This document shows positions 16,822 through 25,218 of a stretch of DNA of 35,289 nt, piece after piece. Made by a program: the position numbers and the translations under genes. Origin of the DNA: Gammaproteobacteria bacterium (GTDB lineage: Bacteria; Pseudomonadota; Gammaproteobacteria; GRL18). The number at the start of each line of letters is the position of its first letter. The first letter of the stretch is position 1. The notes below the pieces were generated by a model. That model worked only from the letters and a program-made list of their open reading frames with translations. It was not told the DNA's origin and made no database searches. The stretch spans positions 1 to 35,289 of the forward strand of contig JADGAU010000016.1 in assembly GCA_015231865.1 (NCBI GenBank), given 5' to 3'.

Positions 16822-18633
16822 TTAAGCTGTGGGCACTTTTAAGTTAGTTACTTCGTAAACAAAAACGGGCGCACGTCCTTTTAGTGGAACCTCTCCTTTG
16901 GGTATAGATACAATATCATTATGGACCAATTCTTGACACTCATGTGTGATCAGGATTGCAGATTTGAGATTTTTTGTCACTCCTTCAACACGAGAGGCAA
17001 TATTGACAGTATCTCCAATAGCAGTATAGTCCATTTTTTTATCAGAACCTACATTTCCAATATGGGCATATCCTGTATGTAATCCTATACCATTATCCAG
17101 CGCTTGTCTCCCTTCAGCAGTCCATTTTTCATTTAGTTTTGCCAGACGAGCACGCATGTCTAAAGATGCCTTGACGGCAGATAGAGTCGGATTCTCAATA
17201 CTGATGGGGGCACCAAAGAAGGCCATTAGGCCATCACCAATAAATTTATCGACAGTACCATTATTATTTAAGATAGCATCAGTCATTTCAGAAAAATATT
17301 CATTCAAGGTACGAAATACTTCTTCAGAAGGGTTTGCTTCAGAATATGTGGTAAAACTTCGAATATCACAAAAGAGTACACAAACCTTAGTTCTTTTACC
17401 TTCCAGTTCCATCGGCGCATCGGAATTTAAAATGTCTTTAACGACTTGGTCATTGACATAACTTTTGAAAAATGTGGCTAGACGCTTTTTACTTTTTTCT
17501 TCAATAATAAACCGGTAGAAATAAGTATCACCATAAGCAAAAACCATCATTATTACTATTGAGGAATAAGGAAATAAAATATTAGCATCAAAAAGTAAAA
17601 GGTTTGCTATTGAGAAAATTAGAAAAATTATTAGTAGCAGGGTAATTGAAGCTTTTAGACTCAGTTTTGATGAATAATAAACAACGATAAAAGAAATAAT
17701 CATACTCATAAGGACAAATAGAATTGTTGGTGATTTTGTTAAATCATTATTATGAATAATCATATCAATTGCGTGAGCATGGATGAGTATTCCAGGTGTT
17801 TCCTGTGCAATTGGAGTGGGTAGTATATCGCCTGAAACATTAGTTACCCCTATTAAGACAATTTTATCTTTAAACCATTTTGTTAGATCTTCATTTTTAT
17901 TATTGTCAATTGCATCAATTACCTCATAAAATGGCACTATTGGAATTGTTTTATTTAATTGATAGTTTATTGTCTTAACCGTATTTTGTTCTAATGGTTT
18001 TTTATCTAGATAGTACGCCGATATGCGGTTGGCAAATCCCGGCAGGCTAACTTCTTGTCCTGTCATCGATTCATAATTCAATTTGTAGTGTCGAACAAAG
18101 TTATCATCACCTGGTATCGTATTGACAACACCGAAGCCTGAACGTCCGACAATCGAACCAAAATATTTCATTGGCAATGACGTGTCTATTTCAATATTTG
18201 CCTGTCCTTTTTTTCTTGATGCAGCACCAATTCCCATAACTATTGGTGTTTTGTACTTGTTTTTAGTAATTAATAATGCCCGCCGTAAAGCATTTTTATC
18301 TTTTTTAGAGCGGGTTACAAAGTCATCAATACGTTTTGCCCAGATTAAATCAAGCCCAATAACTTTGGCTTTATGTTGACCAACATGCTCGATAACTTTG
18401 GCAAAATAGGTATCCCATAAAATAAATGGTTCTTTTATCTTTGCAATGGATAAATCATCGACACCTATTACAACAATTTCTTTTGAGGTCTTGGGCTCGT
18501 GCAATAAATCAGCTCTTAAGTTATAACGAATATCCAAACTCTTTAATTCAATAAAATTAAATACCCCGGTTAATTCGATAATTATTGCAACTAGACATGA
18601 AACCGCAGCAATTATGTAATAGGTTTTTTTCAT
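16822..18633 (-). CDS. CHASE2-domain class III adenylate cyclase
   Basis: A 603-residue membrane protein expected to make cAMP from ATP. Order: TM1 (about 5-25), extracytoplasmic CHASE2 sensor (about 30-298), three TM helices (about 303-320, 327-347, 354-372), then a class III cyclase domain (about 412-590). Catalytic residues are intact: metal Asp D423 (FCDIRSFT) and D467 (FIGDGLM), purine-specifying K463 and D535 (MDYTAIGD), and N544/R548 of NIASR. Lys and Asp at the purine positions favour adenylate over guanylate cyclase. The ATG lies five bases after the idh stop, and its SD AAAGG overlaps that stop codon, so the two are probably translationally coupled. A signal-responsive cyclase behind idh is unusual. 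Confidence 0.92.
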   Translation of the reverse strand: MKKTYYIIAAVSCLVAIIIELTGVFNFIELKSLDIRYNLRADLLHEPKTSKEIVVIGVDDLSIAKIKEPFILWDTYFAKVIEHVGQHKAKVIGLDLIWAKRIDDFVTRSKKDKNALRRALLITKNKYKTPIVMGIGAASRKKGQANIEIDTSLPMKYFGSIVGRSGFGVVNTIPGDDNFVRHYKLNYESMTGQEVSLPGFANRISAYYLDKKPLEQNTVKTINYQLNKTIPIVPFYEVIDAIDNNKNEDLTKWFKDKIVLIGVTNVSGDILPTPIAQETPGILIHAHAIDMIIHNNDLTKSPTILFVLMSMIISFIVVYYSSKLSLKASITLLLIIFLIFSIANLLLFDANILFPYSSIVIMMVFAYGDTYFYRFIIEEKSKKRLATFFKSYVNDQVVKDILNSDAPMELEGKRTKVCVLFCDIRSFTTYSEANPSEEVFRTLNEYFSEMTDAILNNNGTVDKFIGDGLMAFFGAPISIENPTLSAVKASLDMRARLAKLNEKWTAEGRQALDNGIGLHTGYAHIGNVGSDKKMDYTAIGDTVNIASRVEGVTKNLKSAILITHECQELVHNDIVSIPKGEVPLKGRAPVFVYEVTNLKVPTA

Positions 18634-18638
18634 AAAGT

Positions 18639-20873
18639 TTAACCTTTGATAATTCGATTAAAGTGCTCACTTGGTCGCATGATATTGCTGATTGTTTGTG
18701 AATCAGGTAAATAATAGCCACCTATGTCAACTTTTTGTTGTTGCACATCAATTAATGTTTTTAAAATGCTGTCTTTGTTTTCGGTTAAAGCAGTAAAAAT
18801 GGGTTCAAAATGCTGTTGTAACTCTATTGACTCGTCTTGTTCTGTTAAAGCCTGTGACCAATATAAACTAATATAGAAATGACTGCCTCTATTGTCTAAT
18901 TCACCAGCATTATAGGAAGGTGAGTGGTTATTTAATAATAATTTGCCTGTGGCCTGGTCAAGAGTTTGGGATAAAATTTTAGCCTTAACATCATTAAAAT
19001 TTTGAGATAAGTGTTCTAAAGATACTGCTAGCGCCAGAAATTCTCCCAGAGAATCCCAACGTAAATGATTTTCGTTAATAAGTTGCTGAACATGTTTAGG
19101 TGCAGAACCTCCTGCACCTGTTTCAAATAGACCGCCACCATTCATCAAAGGAACAATAGATAGCATTTTTGCACTGGTTCCTAATTCAAGAATGGGAAAC
19201 AGGTCAGTTAAATAATCGCGTAAAACGTTCCCGGTCACAGAAATAACATCTTTATTCTCTTTGATATAGGCTAAAGATAATTTTGTTGCTTCAACTGGTG
19301 ACAGAACTTGAATATCTAAATTGCTTGTATCATATTGTTTTAGATATTCAGTTACTTTATTCTTAATTTCCCTGTCATGAGCACGATTAGGATCTAACCA
19401 GAAAATTGTGGGTACCTTAGTCAAAGTGGCTCGTTTAACGGCCAGTTTTACCCAGTCTTGAATTGGCGCATCTTTAACTTGACACATTCTCCAGATATCT
19501 CCTGACTCTACATCATGTTCAAGTAATACTTCAGTTTCTAAACCAGATTGCTTAATGACACAGACTTTGCCTTTTTGAGAGAGCTGAAAAGTTTTGTCGT
19601 GAGAGCCATACTCTTCAGCTTTTTGAGCCATAAGACCAATATTCGCAACGGTCCCCATAGTGGCAGGGTTAAATGCACCCTGTTCCTGACAAAACTCAAT
19701 GGAAGCTTGATAAATCCCCGCATAGCAGCGATCTGGAATAATCGCCAGGGTATCTTGTTGTTTACCTTCTTTGTTCCACATTTTTCCGCCATTTCGAATC
19801 ATTGCTGGCATTGAGGCATCAATAATGACATGGCTGGGAACATGCAGGTTAGTGATATTGTTGTCTGAATCAACCATAGCAAGATCTGCGTTTTGTTTAA
19901 AGCAATTGTCGATATCTTTTTGGATATTGGCTTGTTCTTGTTCAGAAAGTTGTTTTATTTTTTGATATAAGTCGCCAAGTCCATTATTTGGGTTAATATC
20001 CAAAGATGCAAAAGTTTCTTTATACTTATCAAAAACTTCCTGGAAATATACCGATACAGCATGGCCAAAAATAATTGGATCGGATACTTTCATCATGGTT
20101 GCTTTTAAATGCACGGAAGCTAAACAATCACTATCTTTAGCTTGCTGATATGCAGATTTTAATAGTTGTTTTAATTGCTGTTGTTGCATGACAGAGGCAT
20201 CAATAATTTCACCTGTTTGCAACTTTAATTCAGATGTTAAAATTTCTTCAGTCCCATCGTCAGCAATAAATTTAATGATTACTTCACAGGCATCATCAAG
20301 TGTTATGGATTTTTCACTACCATAAAAATCACCTTGTTCCATACTAACAACACGAGTCTTTGAGTCCTTTGACCATTCTCCCATGTGATGAGGGTTGGCT
20401 TTTGCATATTGTTTAACAGATAATGGTACGCGTCTGTCTGAATTACCTTCTCTTAATACCGGATTAACGGCACTGCCTAAAACTTTGGCATATTTCGCCT
20501 TAGTCGCTGCTTCAGGTTCAGTTTGCGTTTGTTCTGGATAATCTGGAATATTAAAACCTTTATTCTGAAGTTCTTTGATGGCTGCAGTAAGTTGCGGGAT
20601 TGAAGCACTGATATTAGGTAATTTGATAATATTAGTTTCAGATTCTTTAACTAGTTGTCCTAAATAGGCCAAATCATCATTACGCTGTTGCTCTGTACTT
20701 AAGTGTTCAGGAAATTGAGATAAAATACGTGCTGCAAGAGAGATATCTCTGGTTTCTATGTCTATGCCTGCTGCCTTGCTAAAAGCTTTAACAATCGGTA
20801 AAAATGACTCTGTCGCTAATGCGGGTGCTTCGTCAGTCAGTGTGTAGATAATTTTTTTTTGGTCAGTTTTCAT
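18639..20873 (-). CDS. icd: NADP-dependent isocitrate dehydrogenase, monomeric type
   Basis: A 744-residue cytoplasmic TCA-cycle enzyme that oxidises isocitrate to 2-oxoglutarate with NADP. The length and sequence blocks, for example SVKQYAKANPHHMG, DASMPAMIRNGGKMW, IPDRCYAGIYQ and METGAGGSAPKHVQQ-like FETGAGGSAPKHVQQL, mark the monomeric (IDH-II) family, not the 415-residue dimeric Icd. No frameshift or truncation is seen. It starts with ATG; AAGG overlapping the preceding stop codon is a distant SD. It lies 14 bases after the 11-residue-repeat protein and five before the cyclase, so the three probably share a transcript. Confidence 0.95.
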   Translation of the reverse strand: MKTDQKKIIYTLTDEAPALATESFLPIVKAFSKAAGIDIETRDISLAARILSQFPEHLSTEQQRNDDLAYLGQLVKESETNIIKLPNISASIPQLTAAIKELQNKGFNIPDYPEQTQTEPEAATKAKYAKVLGSAVNPVLREGNSDRRVPLSVKQYAKANPHHMGEWSKDSKTRVVSMEQGDFYGSEKSITLDDACEVIIKFIADDGTEEILTSELKLQTGEIIDASVMQQQQLKQLLKSAYQQAKDSDCLASVHLKATMMKVSDPIIFGHAVSVYFQEVFDKYKETFASLDINPNNGLGDLYQKIKQLSEQEQANIQKDIDNCFKQNADLAMVDSDNNITNLHVPSHVIIDASMPAMIRNGGKMWNKEGKQQDTLAIIPDRCYAGIYQASIEFCQEQGAFNPATMGTVANIGLMAQKAEEYGSHDKTFQLSQKGKVCVIKQSGLETEVLLEHDVESGDIWRMCQVKDAPIQDWVKLAVKRATLTKVPTIFWLDPNRAHDREIKNKVTEYLKQYDTSNLDIQVLSPVEATKLSLAYIKENKDVISVTGNVLRDYLTDLFPILELGTSAKMLSIVPLMNGGGLFETGAGGSAPKHVQQLINENHLRWDSLGEFLALAVSLEHLSQNFNDVKAKILSQTLDQATGKLLLNNHSPSYNAGELDNRGSHFYISLYWSQALTEQDESIELQQHFEPIFTALTENKDSILKTLIDVQQQKVDIGGYYLPDSQTISNIMRPSEHFNRIIKG

Positions 20874-20887
20874 ACAATATACCAGCC

Positions 20888-21268
20888 TTATTTTTGTTCA
20901 GAGGAGCTTGTCTTTTCAATTGTTTCAGAAGTTGCCTGCCAGGCTTTTGAGCTTAATTCTTTTGTTTTTTCCCAAGCTGCTGAACTTCCTTGTTTGGTTT
21001 TTTTCCATGCGCTTGAGCTGCCTTCTTTGGTTTTTTTCCAGGCTTGTTGTCTATCTTCTCTGGTATCCTCCCAAACTTCTTTAGATTTCTCACTGGTTTT
21101 ATCCCAGATTTTAACGGTAGTCGATTTTGTTTTGTCCCACAATTGACCACTTTCTTGTTTTATGTCACTCCAACGTGATTTCTCATCGTTTCTAATATCT
21201 GGTTTCTCTTCAGCAAATGTAAAATTTGAAACTAGTAAAGTGAGTAGCAAAATTATGACAGTTTTCAT
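20888..21268 (-). CDS. Exported protein with eight Trp at exact 11-residue spacing
   Basis: A 126-residue exported protein that I cannot assign to a named family. A signal peptide (1-19, cleavage NFTFA-EEK) is followed by tandem 11-residue repeats covering about residues 33-120. Trp occurs at 33, 44, 55, 66, 77, 88, 99 and 110, exactly every 11 residues. The repeat consensus is about W-x-K-T-K-E-x-S-S-x-A, with no Cys and no Pro in the repeat region. Such 11-mers usually form long amphipathic helices that lie on membranes or line up in coiled bundles. I chose ATG 21268 over an upstream in-frame start because it begins the signal peptide and has an AAAGGA SD. It immediately precedes idh. Confidence 0.8.
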   Translation of the reverse strand: MKTVIILLLTLLVSNFTFAEEKPDIRNDEKSRWSDIKQESGQLWDKTKSTTVKIWDKTSEKSKEVWEDTREDRQQAWKKTKEGSSSAWKKTKQGSSAAWEKTKELSSKAWQATSETIEKTSSSEQK

Positions 21269-21630
21269 AAATAATCCTTTGGATGCGAATAAAGTCAAAA
21301 TAACCCAAAAATCTTTTAAGCTTCAGTGATCTAGTCATTTTGATAACGATTCAAGTTATTATAGGTTTAATTGAAACTAAGATTGTATCATTCACTTAGT
21401 ATATATTCTACAATGTAACTATCTGTAATAATTATCATGTTTTTTTTAAATTTTAGTATATAGTTAATGCCTGAACTTATAATATTGATTTGATTCCTGA
21501 TGCAGATAATTATAATATTAAATGTTTATATCCACTGAATATAAATTAATAAATTAATACATATGATAATTTTCAATTATGTAACTTGTGGAAAAATCAG
21601 ATCTATGGGAACTAGAATCGGAATAAAATT
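21269..21630. other. Intergenic region between divergent 11-mer-protein and PP2C genes
   Basis: About 360 AT-rich bases with no credible coding frame. Several TATAAT hexamers occur on both strands: minus strand within 21358-21363, and plus strand 21511-21516 preceded by TTGATT at 21490-21495 with a short 15-nt spacer. A small inverted repeat ATAAC-gattcaa-GTTAT lies near 21342-21358. None is strong enough to call as a defined promoter. Confidence 0.5.
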
Positions 21631-22491
21631 ATGAGTTGGTTTTCTTCAATTTTAAATTTACCTAAGCATTTGCTTACAGGCTCTTCCACACAACTGCTTT
21701 CGTCTGCATTGACTGATACTGGTTGTAAACGCAATCATAATGAAGATAGTCTTCTTGAAGATAAAAAAAATCACCTCTATGTTGTTGCTGATGGTATTGG
21801 AGGGCATACCAGGGGTGAAGTCGCTAGCTCAGAAAGTATTAAAATTGTTAAAGAAATTTTATTTTCTAAAGAAGTTATTGAATTACAAGAACATGACAAC
21901 CTATCACAGGTTGACTTTGAAGACTTAGATGATATGGATGGAGATAAATTCTCTGAAATCAACCATATGCTGCACGCGATTGAATCAGTGAATAAATCGA
22001 TCAACTCAAGAAATCAAAAAGAATTATCTGAAAAGAAAAAAGGTATGGGAACAACCTTTGTCGGTTGTTGGTTTTTACCAGCTTATCAGAAAGTTATTTT
22101 GTTTAATATTGGTGATAGCCGCATTTATTTATTTCGAAATCAGGAATTAATTCAAAAAACTGTTGATCATTCACTGCTTCAATATTGGTTGGATCATGGC
22201 CAGAAGGGCCCTAAACCGAATGCGAATATAATTGTTCGTGCGATTGGGCCTAGAGAGGAAGTCTTACCAGATCTGGAACTATTTAATTATCAAAAAGGTG
22301 ATAGCTGGTTAATTTGTTCTGATGGTCTGCATGGAATGTTAAGTGATGATCAAATTCAGAATTTTTTACAAGATAAAACAGAAAGTGATAAGTTAACACA
22401 CTATGATTCTTATGCTAAAGAACTTGTAGATATGGCCAATGATGCTGGTGGCCACGATAATATCTCAGCTATTTTAATTCATGTTGTTTAA
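21631..22491 (+). CDS. PP2C-family Ser/Thr protein phosphatase
   Basis: A 286-residue soluble metal-dependent phosphatase of the Stp/PrpC type. The motifs are complete: R34 and E38-D39 in CKRNHNEDS, VADGIGGH (52-59) with metal Asp D54, GMGTT for the middle block, NIGDSRIYLFR, CSDGLHGMLSD, and GGHDNISAIL with the last metal Asp. It should remove phosphate from Ser/Thr on proteins. No Hanks-type kinase is in the window, so its partner kinase lies elsewhere. The first 22 residues are an extra hydrophobic-amphipathic stretch not typical of PrpC. It is followed by a double-receiver regulator and an antiporter on the same strand. Confidence 0.92.
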   Translation: MSWFSSILNLPKHLLTGSSTQLLSSALTDTGCKRNHNEDSLLEDKKNHLYVVADGIGGHTRGEVASSESIKIVKEILFSKEVIELQEHDNLSQVDFEDLDDMDGDKFSEINHMLHAIESVNKSINSRNQKELSEKKKGMGTTFVGCWFLPAYQKVILFNIGDSRIYLFRNQELIQKTVDHSLLQYWLDHGQKGPKPNANIIVRAIGPREEVLPDLELFNYQKGDSWLICSDGLHGMLSDDQIQNFLQDKTESDKLTHYDSYAKELVDMANDAGGHDNISAILIHVV

Positions 22492-22552
22492 ATTTATCTA
22501 ATTGAAAAACATCTTTCTTGAATAATTCAAACAAAAGTCAAACTATCTTTTT

Positions 22553-22580
22553 TAGACAATTTCAAAGATTTGTTTATAAT
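22553..22580 (+). promoter_or_regulatory. Candidate promoter of the double-receiver regulator gene
   Basis: TAGACA (22553-22558; five of six matches to TTGACA), a 16-nt spacer and a perfect TATAAT (22575-22580). A second, extended -10 (TGATATAAT) follows at 22606-22614. Either would drive the regulator and Kef-type genes separately from the phosphatase. Confidence 0.5.
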
Positions 22581-22605
22581 AACTTATCGAAAATATTTTA
22601 TAACT

Positions 22606-22614
22606 TGATATAAT
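22606..22614 (+). promoter_or_regulatory. Extended -10 element upstream of the double-receiver regulator
   Basis: TGATATAAT matches TGnTATAAT. Its predicted start, near 22621, is about 20 nt before the ATG at 22643. The same nine-base element precedes hldE. Confidence 0.4.
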
Positions 22615-22642
22615 GTCATTTTTTTCTATGGTCGTCTACTAA

Positions 22643-23452
22643 ATGAGTGACTCTAACCTAAATCTAACTGAAATATATATTGTTCTTGTTGAAGCCTCTG
22701 ATACTCAAGTTCAAATTATTTTAAATCAATTTCAAAGTCTTCAGGTTTCAAACATAAAAGTTGTTACTAATGGACAGCAAGCTATTGATACCATTCATAG
22801 AGACATTCCTGATTTAATTATTTCATCGATGTATCTTGAAGATATGACGGCGGTTGAACTTATCTATCAGATTCGAAATAATGAACAAACAGAGGGTTTA
22901 CCTTTTATACTGATGTCAAGTGAGACTTCTTTTGGCGCTCTAGATCCGATTAAACAGGCGGGTATTGTTGATATCCTTAAAAAACCATTCGGAATTGGAG
23001 ATTTAAAACGGTCTTTAGATAGGGCTTTAGAAGTTATTAATATTTCAGAAATTATAGATGAAATTGCTGATATTGAGATGGATTATGTCCGAGTATTAAT
23101 CGTTGATGATAGTCCAATGGCTACTAAACATACCTGTCGTTTCTTGTATAGTCTTGGAATTGAAGATATTGATACGGCATCTAATGGTAATGAGGCAATT
23201 GAATATATCGATAATAATTTTTATGATTTAATTATTACTGATTACAATATGCCTGAAAGAGATGGCCCGTCTTTAACTCGCTATATCAGAAGTCATGAGT
23301 CTACAAATAGTACAATACCCGTGCTGATGATTACGAGTGAATCTGATGTTGAAAAAATCAAAATAGCCAAACAGGCAGGTGTTAATGCAATATGTGGCAA
23401 ACCTTACGAAAACCATGAATTATTATCTCTTATCAAAGACGTTCTTACTTAA
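22643..23452 (+). CDS. Double-receiver response regulator with a degenerate first receiver
   Basis: A 269-residue cytoplasmic protein made of two CheY-like domains with no output domain. REC2 (about 148-268) is intact: D155-D156, phospho-acceptor D200 (DLIITDYNMP), a Thr/Ser in MITSES, and the Lys in CGKPYE. REC1 (about 10-130) keeps the fold and K114 (KKPFG), but the acidic pair is reduced to E17, and the phospho-acceptor position is Ser62 (DLIISSMYL). REC1 is thus a pseudo-receiver, likely for dimerisation or partner binding. There is no strong SD. It lies between a PP2C gene (151 nt) and a Kef-type antiporter (27 nt). The upstream kinase is unknown. Confidence 0.9.
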   Translation: MSDSNLNLTEIYIVLVEASDTQVQIILNQFQSLQVSNIKVVTNGQQAIDTIHRDIPDLIISSMYLEDMTAVELIYQIRNNEQTEGLPFILMSSETSFGALDPIKQAGIVDILKKPFGIGDLKRSLDRALEVINISEIIDEIADIEMDYVRVLIVDDSPMATKHTCRFLYSLGIEDIDTASNGNEAIEYIDNNFYDLIITDYNMPERDGPSLTRYIRSHESTNSTIPVLMITSESDVEKIKIAKQAGVNAICGKPYENHELLSLIKDVLT

Positions 23453-23479
23453 AGCTTCAACACTTTAATTTCCTTATTT

Positions 23480-25072
23480 ATGGCTGCTGAACCAGTATTT
23501 ATTAGTATTGCTTTTGCTCTGGGGTTACTGGCCTTAATTTTCAGATTACCGCCAATGGTCGGTTTTTTATTAGCCGGTTTTGTTCTCCATGGAATTGGTT
23601 ATGAAAGCCATCAAGTTATCGAGCAATTAGGTGATTTAGGGGTAACCTTATTACTTTTTATTATCGGTTTAAAGTTAAGACTGGAAGATTTGCTCAGATT
23701 TGAGATTTGGGGCGGCGCGAGTATTCATCTCGCAATAACTGTTGTTATATTCACCCTGATCATTGTTTTATTAAGTGCTTTAAAAATTCCTTTATTTTCC
23801 ACATTAGATTTTAGCAGCTCAATATTAATTGCTTTTGCTATTAGTTTTTCGAGTACGGTATTTGCTGTTAAGGTGCTGGAAGAAAAAGGACAGTTACAAG
23901 CGGTTTATGGACGTCTGGCTATCGGCATTTTAATTATGCAAGATATTTTTGCAGTTCTATTTATGACTATATCTTCTGGTAAAATTCCATCTATCTGGGC
24001 TTTAACTTTAGTCTTATTACCTTTTTCGCGTCCTATACTCTATAAGATATTAGAAAAATCTGGACATGGTGAATTATTGGCTTTGTTTGGCTTATTTATG
24101 TCACTGGTTATGGGCGCTGGTTTATTTAGTTTATTAGGATTAAAAGCGGATTTAGGCGCACTTATTATGGGGATTTTACTAGCCCCCCATGCTAAATCTT
24201 CGGAGCTTTCGAAAACATTATTTTATTTTAAAGAATTGTTATTAATCATTTTTTTCCTGAATATTGGTCTGCATGCTTTACCAAATACTGAAATTATCTG
24301 GGCAGCTGTTATCTTAACTTTAATTCTGCCGGTGAAATCAATTATTTATTATTTGATTTTTAATAAATTCAGGTATAGGGGAAGAACTTCTGCTTTTACT
24401 GCCGGTTCATTAAGCAATTATAGTGAATTTGGATTAATTGTCTGTGCAGTTGGTATTTCTTCAGGGATGTTAGACTCTCAATGGATTATTGTTATAGCAG
24501 TGGCCCTAACTATTAGTTTCTTATTTGCGGCACCATTGAATATGCAATTAAGTAATATTTATACTTTTTTTCATGACTTTCTAACAAAATTTGAAGCAAA
24601 AAAACTACATGAAGATGATCAATTAATTGATATTGGAGATGCCCATATTTTGATTTTTGGTATGGGCAGAGTTGGTGGTGGTGCTTATGAACAAATGGAA
24701 CAGTATTTTAAAAATCAGATTATAGGTATAGAAAGCAATAAGGATCATGTTCATACCCAGTTATCACTTGGAAAAAATGTGATTAGAGGTGATGCAACGG
24801 ATTCTGATTTCTGGGAGAAAGTAAAGCATAATTTGAATATTGAATTGGTTTTGTTGGCAATGCCTAATCATAATGGTAATTTGTATACAGCAGAACAGCT
24901 ATATAAACAAGGATACAAAGGTAAAATAGCTGCTGTTGCTACTTTTCCTGATCAAGAAAAAGAATTAAGAGCTTTGGGCGTTGATGAAGTATATAACTTC
25001 TATCTCGAGGCTGGTAAAGGCTTTGCTGAACATTTGTGCAATCAGGATATTTTAAAAAATAAGGAAATTTAA
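23480..25072 (+). CDS. CPA2-family cation/proton antiporter with TrkA-N (RCK) domain, Kef/YbaL-like
   Basis: A 530-residue inner-membrane transporter. The first 370 residues hold about 12 TM helices of the Na+/H+ exchanger type, with GVTLLLFIIGLKL (about 54-66), a hallmark of KefB/KefC/YbaL, and an LLSLGLKADLGALIMG-like helix with the ion-binding Asp. A TrkA-N domain (about 385-500) carries a Rossmann GMGRVGGGAYE motif, an acidic IGIES strand end and RGDATD. Kef systems are K+ efflux systems gated by glutathione adducts; YbaL-like ones are less defined. With gor and a GST-like gene 5 kb away, a protective K+/H+ role is possible but not shown. It follows the regulator by 27 nt. No KefF/KefG ancillary subunit is nearby. 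Confidence 0.88.
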   Translation: MAAEPVFISIAFALGLLALIFRLPPMVGFLLAGFVLHGIGYESHQVIEQLGDLGVTLLLFIIGLKLRLEDLLRFEIWGGASIHLAITVVIFTLIIVLLSALKIPLFSTLDFSSSILIAFAISFSSTVFAVKVLEEKGQLQAVYGRLAIGILIMQDIFAVLFMTISSGKIPSIWALTLVLLPFSRPILYKILEKSGHGELLALFGLFMSLVMGAGLFSLLGLKADLGALIMGILLAPHAKSSELSKTLFYFKELLLIIFFLNIGLHALPNTEIIWAAVILTLILPVKSIIYYLIFNKFRYRGRTSAFTAGSLSNYSEFGLIVCAVGISSGMLDSQWIIVIAVALTISFLFAAPLNMQLSNIYTFFHDFLTKFEAKKLHEDDQLIDIGDAHILIFGMGRVGGGAYEQMEQYFKNQIIGIESNKDHVHTQLSLGKNVIRGDATDSDFWEKVKHNLNIELVLLAMPNHNGNLYTAEQLYKQGYKGKIAAVATFPDQEKELRALGVDEVYNFYLEAGKGFAEHLCNQDILKNKEI

Positions 25073-25091
25073 AATAAAACTATATTAGTGC

Positions 25092-25120
25092 TTGCTAATA
25101 TAAAAGGAATTCTATATAAT
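25092..25120 (+). promoter_or_regulatory. Strong promoter of the sulfur-globule-like gene
   Basis: TTGCTA (25092-25097), exactly 17 nt, then a perfect TATAAT (25115-25120). It predicts a leader of about 90 nt before the ATG at 25219. With the strong SD and terminator it suggests a highly expressed single-gene unit. Confidence 0.7.
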
Positions 25121-25218
25121 ACTCAACATCGTAGGAAATGAGACATTATAAATATAATCATTACCTGCTTGGAGAGGTTATACATAATACAAACAATTTT
25201 TATTTTGGAGAGAATAAA

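Noticed and set aside
20888-21268. Direct DNA repeats in the 11-mer gene read as a CRISPR or minisatellite
   Set aside because: The period is 33 bp, in frame, and units vary at the DNA level while protein spacing is strict; it is a coding repeat.
25138-25218. Upstream ATG giving a 194-residue form of the sulfur-globule-like protein
   Set aside because: It would add a charged stretch before the signal peptide, and only the ATG at 25219 has an SD.
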